37,807 nt of DNA from Byssothecium circinans (Eukaryota > Ascomycota > Dothideomycetes > Pleosporales > Massarinaceae), in the NCBI GenBank assembly GCA_010015675.1, contig ML977015.1:360493-398299 (forward strand). The letters are read 5' to 3'. Under the pieces are notes generated by a model. That model was not told the origin of the DNA, searched no databases, and saw only the letters and a program-made list of their open reading frames with translations. The translations under genes were made by a program, and so were the position numbers. Positions 33,492-37,807 of this stretch are shown here, piece after piece. Every line of letters starts with the position of its first letter. Position 1 is the first letter of the stretch.

Positions 33492-34265
33492 GTAGTCTCT
33501 ATAGAAGTATCCCATCTTACTATATTAGAGACATGCTTTCTTCTTAAAGCGTTCCTAGCGTTATTCATAGGTTAGGCTATCTAGCTATCTTCCCTTACCC
33601 TTATTAGATTACTTCTTTTATTAGACTTTATCTGTTATCACCACATCACTATCTTAGTTATATTATAGTGTCTTTAGCTTTCTATATCTTCTAGAGTTAG
33701 GAATAATCATTATGTCCCTTTGCTTCTTCTATATTACTTATTCATAGAGCCTATTATTAATTTAGGTAGCTAGGTTAATCATGTCTTAAAGGTCTTCTAG
33801 CTTATCATGATAGATCATACTATCCTTGACAGTTTCCTTTAGTCTGTTGTAGAAGGCTATGCGTAATAGCGCATCATCCTAATTAATCTTTAACTATAGT
33901 TATTTAAACTCTATTATATATCTAGTAACTAACCTATCCTACTAGATCTAAGATATCTTTTACTCTACCTAGGTCTCTTTATTAAGTTCTCTAAACACCT
34001 TCTAAATCTTATCCTTAAACGCTGTCTAGCTCTTAAAGATGGTTTTCATGTTATCTTTGCAGTACCTTATCTTATTTATAAGATAGTTATCTATGAAGGG
34101 TTGCATCTATGTGGCTGCTTTATCCTTTAAGTGCATGCTAGTCACGAGGATTTTATCTAAATCCTCTATTAGGGCATTGAATTAACAATATAAATCTATA
34201 TTAGTAAGGAATAGCTTTAAGCTATCTCATCCTCTATCATACTTCTCTAGCGCCGTAATCTTTCT
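33492..34265 (-). pseudogene. gag of gypsy copy 2, RIP-disrupted
   Basis: Minus-strand Gag domain aligned by eye with copy 1, ending in a knuckle at 33533-33492 (C-L-stop-Y-S-K-M-G-Y-F-Y-R-D-Y), where second and last Cys and the His have become Tyr. This is stronger decay of the knuckle than in copy 1. Bounds approximate. Confidence 0.82.
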
Positions 34266-34475
34266 ATAGGGTATAGTGTCCTTAGCCTAGAGTTAAGTAA
34301 TTACTTACATTAATCCATTAATCTATTTAGCCTATTACTATAACTAGTTAGCCTAGTTAGCTATTACTAATACTAGACTTAAAGTAGGTGTACTAACACT
34401 ACTACTAGTAGCACGTAGGGTAGTAGGAGCTACTATTATATACGTTTAGGTTCTTGAACCTATAGGTAGTTAAAG

Positions 34476-34982
34476 TGTTACTAAGGGGTATACTAGCCTA
34501 GCCTAATCTATATAAGGGGAGGAAGGTTAGTATATAGTATATACGTTAGGTAGTGTGCTTTAGTAGTTTAAGAGGTAAACGTGTAAAGCAACTAATTCTA
34601 TAACTAACTAAGTATTAATCTAGGTAAGAGATGAACTATTAAGAGTTAACTATGAAGAATCAGAATTAGAAAGATAAAGGAAATCCGTCTAGTCTTTATA
34701 CCGCTCATTTCGTTCCTTCGCTCCTGTGATCTCTAGAGATCCTAAGATCACTCCTGATCTCTTGATCTCTCGAGATCTAGAGATCCTAAGATTACTCCTG
34801 ATCTCTTGATCTCTCGAGATCTAGAGATTAATCCATGATCTCTATTCTTAGTGAGATTAATATCACGTGGCCGCTGACCTAATCCTACCCCACGCATCAT
34901 CGTGTTGCCATCCTCTAGTCTTAACACCTTCTACGCTGCGTTGTCTAGTCCTAGATACCCTATATCCTTCTTGTTTATAATA
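34476..34982 (-). repeat. 5' LTR of gypsy copy 2
   Basis: 507 bp. Like 27509-27982 but with an extra tandem copy of about 45 bp around 34730-34825, built from GATCTCTAGAGATCC and GATCTCTCGAGATC palindromes. The final CA reads TA at 34981-34982. Confidence 0.92.
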
Positions 34983-35885
34983 CTACACTATTAAACCGCC
35001 TATATCATTGAACTGCCTATACTATTAAACCGCCTATACTATTAAACTACCTACACTATTAAACTACCTACACTATTGAACTACCTACACTATTGAACCA
35101 CCTACACTATTAAACCGCCTATACTATTAAACTACCTACACTATTAAACTACCTATACTATCAAACTACCTACACTATTAAACTGCCTACACTATTAAAC
35201 TACCTATACTATTAAACTGCCTATACTATCAAACTACCTACACTATTAAACTACCTATACTATTAAACTGCCTACACTATCAAACCACCTATACTATTAA
35301 ACTACCTACACTATTAAACCACTTACACTATTAAACTACCTATACTATTAAACTGCCTACACTATTAAACCACCTACACCATTGAACTACCTACACTATT
35401 AAACTACCTACACTATTAAACTACCTACACTATTGAACCACCTATACCATTAAACCACCTACACTATTAAACCGCCTACACTATTGAACCGCCTACACTA
35501 TTAAACTACCTACACTATTAAACCACCTACACCATTGAACCGCCTACACTATTGAACCGCCTACACTATTAAACCGCCTACACCATCAAACCGCCTACAC
35601 CATCAAACCGCCTACACCATCAAACCGCCTACACCATCAAACCACCTACACCATCGAACCGCCTACACCATTGAACCGCCTACACCATCAAACCACCTAC
35701 ACCATCAAACCGCCTATACCATCGAACCACCTATACTATCAAACCGTCTACACCATCAAACCACCTACACCATTGAACCACCTACACCATCGAACCGCCT
35801 ACACCATCGAACCGCCTACACCATCAAACCGCCTACACCATCGAACCGCCTACACCATCGAACCGCCTACACCATCGAACCGCCC
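34983..35885 (+). repeat. 17-bp minisatellite, about 53 units
   Basis: Head-to-tail units with consensus CTACACCATCGAACCGC (17 bp), about 53 in 903 bp; three more units precede the retrotransposon at 27458-27508. Units on the left are mostly CTACACTATTAAACTAC-like, those on the right near the consensus; the differences are C/T or G/A. The units are the same ones that form the subterminal repeats of pogo and E elements. The open frame across the right end (35671-35925) is a by-product of the repeat. Confidence 0.95.
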
Positions 35886-36898
35886 AAAAATGCTTGGCAG
35901 CAAAAACCAAAGAGTATTATCTTAATAACAAAGCTAAACCTTAATATTTTCTTTTGAAATTTTAAACCTAGATAAATATATATATAATCTAGTAGGTATT
36001 AAATTCTTATAGCTATAGCTTACGTAATAAAATAGTTATTAACCTATAAAGTATTAGTACCTAAAATCTACCTTATACTATAGATTAATACCTAAACCTT
36101 AGTATTATACTATATAACTTTTAGGACTTACTTATTACTATATTAGTTAATAGCTATTTAAGAGTTTATAGCGTGCGACCTAGAATTAAGGCTATTATAA
36201 GAGGTAGAAGATAGAGGGTAAGAAAAGTTAGTAATCCCTTTAAATAAAGTTATATATACTAGATATCCTTACTTCCTTCTTAAAAGGAGAATACTATATA
36301 CTAAATAAAGCTATATATAAGTTTAAAGTAAGTAAATACCTCTAAAACTAAAAGATCTAGCTTAGGAAGTATAAATTTTTAGAAAATTTAGACACTGCCT
36401 TATTATAAAGCTTATATAAGCTAATCTTTTATAGCTAACTATTTATATTACTACTATATATATATATAAAGTTTACTAAAAGAAAAAAAGTAAGAATATC
36501 TAGCTAGATAAAATATTTATTTATATTTTTCTAATTTTAGGAATCTCTATCCTCTCTACGCTAATTCTCTAATAGGTCTAGGCTGCACGCTATAATTGTA
36601 GTACTAATAGGTGTATTATATATACATAAACTAGCTCTAAAGTTATTATAATTTATTTAGCTAGTTTATTAGGTGTTGTAGGGTATAAAGCCTAAGCGAA
36701 CCTAGAATTCTCTATACTTATATAGCTTACTAAGCTATTAAAAATCCTAGAATATTTTTTTATAATCCTTTTATTCTATATTATATATATCTGTATTTAA
36801 AATTTCAGCTTTATAGCTCTTATATTTAAATTGTTATTAAAGGTTGAATATTTGATTTTCTGCCAAGCATTTTTGGGCGGTTCGATGGTGCTTTACGT
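35886..36898 (+). mobile_element. Body of E element E8
   Basis: Aligns throughout with the complete E element 11801-12854: TGCTTGGCAG box, TTATCTTAATAACAAAGC block, inverted GCGTGCGACC (near 36171) and GGCTGCACGC (near 36582) motifs, TTAAAGGTTGAATATTTGAT and the terminus. RIP-like decay is general and I see no coding frame. Confidence 0.85.
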
Positions 36899-36900
36899 TA

Positions 36901-37018
36901 TAGTTAATTTACTCTACGTATTATATAAGGGGTATGCATGTGTAGATTAGAAATATCCTACCTAGTATATAGGCTATAGAAATTTATCAAAAATTCTTTA
37001 CTCTAATAGAGATTTATA
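36901..37018 (-). pseudogene. Ty1/copia RNase H region, 5' part
   Basis: Joining 37018-36901 to 27445 on the minus strand across the E8 insertion leaves the RNase H frame in register (STHAYPLYNT-stop-SKLTIYNQ then the TDS motif). Too short and decayed to identify alone; the call rests on the junction. Confidence 0.5.
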
Positions 37019-37020
37019 TA

Positions 37021-37807
37021 ACGTAAAGCACCACCGAACCGCGCACACCACCAAACCGCGCACACCACCAAACCGCGCACACCACCAAACCGCGCACACC
37101 ACCAAACCGCGCACACCACCAAACCGCGCACACCACCAAACCGCGCACACCACCAAAACCGCGCAGAAATGCTTGGCGGAAAATCAAATATTCAACCCTT
37201 AATAACAATTTAAATAATAGAGCTATTAAGCTGAAATTTTAAATACAGCTATATATAATATAGATCTAAAGGGTTATAAAAACGTATTCTAGAATTTCTA
37301 ATATCTTAGTAAGCTATTTAAGTATAGAGAATATTAGGTCGCTGAAGCTCTATACCCTACAACACCTAATAAACTAGCTTAATAAATTATAATAACTTTA
37401 GAGCTAGTATATATATATATATATAATATACCTATTAATACTAAAATTATAGCGTGCAGCCTAGACCTATTAGAGAACTAGCGTAGGGAGGGTAGAGATA
37501 CCTAAAATTAGAAAAATATAATTAAAATTTTTGTATAGCTAAACATTCTTACTTTTTATCTATAGATATACTTTATAGATACATATAGAAGTTATATAAA
37601 TAGTTAGCTACTAGAAATTAGCTTATATAAGCTTTATAATAAGGTAGTGTCTAATTTTTTTAAAAACCTATGCTTCCTAAGCTAGATCTTTTCGTTTTAG
37701 AGGTATTTACTAACTTTAAACTTTATATATAACTTTATTTAATATATACTATCCTCCTCCTAAGAAGAAAGTAGAGATATCTAATATATATAACTTTATT
37801 TAGAAGG
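37021..37807 (-). mobile_element. E element E9, partial, with 8-unit end array
   Basis: TA at 37019-37020, then ACGTAAAGCACCACCGAACC and a 17-bp array, then AAATGCTTGGCGGAAAATCAA. The body reads as the reverse complement of the right half of 11801-12854, including GCGTGCAGCC near 37452. It runs off the window end. Confidence 0.85.
37031..37166 (-). repeat. 17-bp array of about eight nearly identical units
   Basis: Units CACCACCAAACCGCGCA (17 bp), eight in a row with only one G/A difference in the first and one extra A in the last. The units keep their CpA dinucleotides although the element body beside them is decayed. A minus-strand open frame here is a by-product of the repeat. Confidence 0.93.

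Larger units (their letters stand above)
27509..34982 (-). mobile_element. Ty3/gypsy chromovirus retrotransposon, copy 2 (RIP-inactivated)
   Basis: Full-length 7,474-bp element in reverse orientation, same family as 680-8232. LTRs are 27509-27982 and 34476-34982. The target duplication is CCACA (27504-27508) and CTACA (34983-34987), differing by one C/T. Gag, pol with chromodomain and an antisense frame are all present and broken by stops. It sits within the 17-bp array of an E element, so the array was already there when it landed. Confidence 0.93.
27448..36898 (+). mobile_element. E element E8 with hugely expanded 17-bp end array, split by gypsy copy 2
   Basis: TA at 27446-27447 and 36899-36900. 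It begins ACGTAAAGCACTATTAAAC with three 17-bp units to 27508. A 7,474-bp gypsy element interrupts it, then the 17-bp units continue from 34983 to 35885, followed by a normal E body (35886-36898) ending with a single unit and GTGCTTTACGT. Without the retrotransposon the element is about 2 kb, half of it minisatellite. The right end has only one unit, so the expansion is one-sided. Confidence 0.88.

Noticed and set aside
34983..35885. CRISPR array
   Set aside because: The 17-bp units are directly adjacent without spacers, the array is the end of a TA-flanked transposon, and the genome is fungal.
35671..35925. Pro/Thr/His-rich protein-coding gene
   Set aside because: The frame exists only because the 17-bp repeat lacks stops in this phase where units are unmutated; the 17-residue periodicity of the product is a by-product of the array.
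37014..37208. Minus-strand small Val/Trp-rich protein
   Set aside because: By-product of the eight-unit 17-bp array.

Overview
This window looks like a repeat-rich, AT-rich stretch of a filamentous ascomycete genome (Pezizomycotina, perhaps a dothideomycete). The evidence is three-fold: short introns with fungal splice signals, fungal-type Fot1/pogo and chromodomain-gypsy transposons, and very heavy C-to-T/G-to-A decay at CpA/TpG that turns CAG, CAA and TGG codons into TAG or TAA. This is the signature of repeat-induced point mutation (RIP). The species cannot be named from sequence alone.

Layout. Positions 1-15,400 and 19,790-37,807 are nested, RIP-damaged transposons. Only about 15,660-19,400 is normal-composition DNA, with two convergent intact genes: an RTG2/Ppx-GppA-type phosphatase-fold protein (16105-17990, one intron) and a small four-helix MARVEL-like membrane protein (complement 18496-19059, one intron).

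Transposons. (1) Two 7.5-kb Ty3/gypsy chromoviruses (680-8232 plus; 27509-34982 minus) with LTRs, 5-bp target duplications, and gag and pol with a chromodomain. Both also carry a divergent cysteine-rich/coiled-coil reading frame antisense to pol, just before the 3' LTR. (2) At least six Fot1/pogo-like elements of about 1.85 kb (P1-P4, P6, P7) plus one end relic (P5). (3) A non-coding family of about 1 kb ('E' elements) with the same terminal bases and TA target duplications, probably moved by the pogo transposase. (4) Relics of a Mutator-like (MULE) transposase (9.07-10.5 kb) and of Ty1/copia integrase and RNase H.

The pogo and E termini share one architecture: a terminal ACGTAAAGCAC-like 11-mer, then tandem 17-bp units, then a CTTGGCAA/CTTAGCAA-like box. 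Unit number varies from one or two to about 56 in the E element at 27448-36898. There it forms a minisatellite that a gypsy element has split. Unit sequence variants tend to match at the two ends of one element, suggesting a binding-site array that evolves with the transposase.

Nesting gives a relative chronology. P1 was hit by an E element (itself hit by another E) and by gypsy-1. P2 was hit by an E element. A copia relic was hit by an E/E chimera, P7 and the array-bearing E. That last E was hit by gypsy-2.
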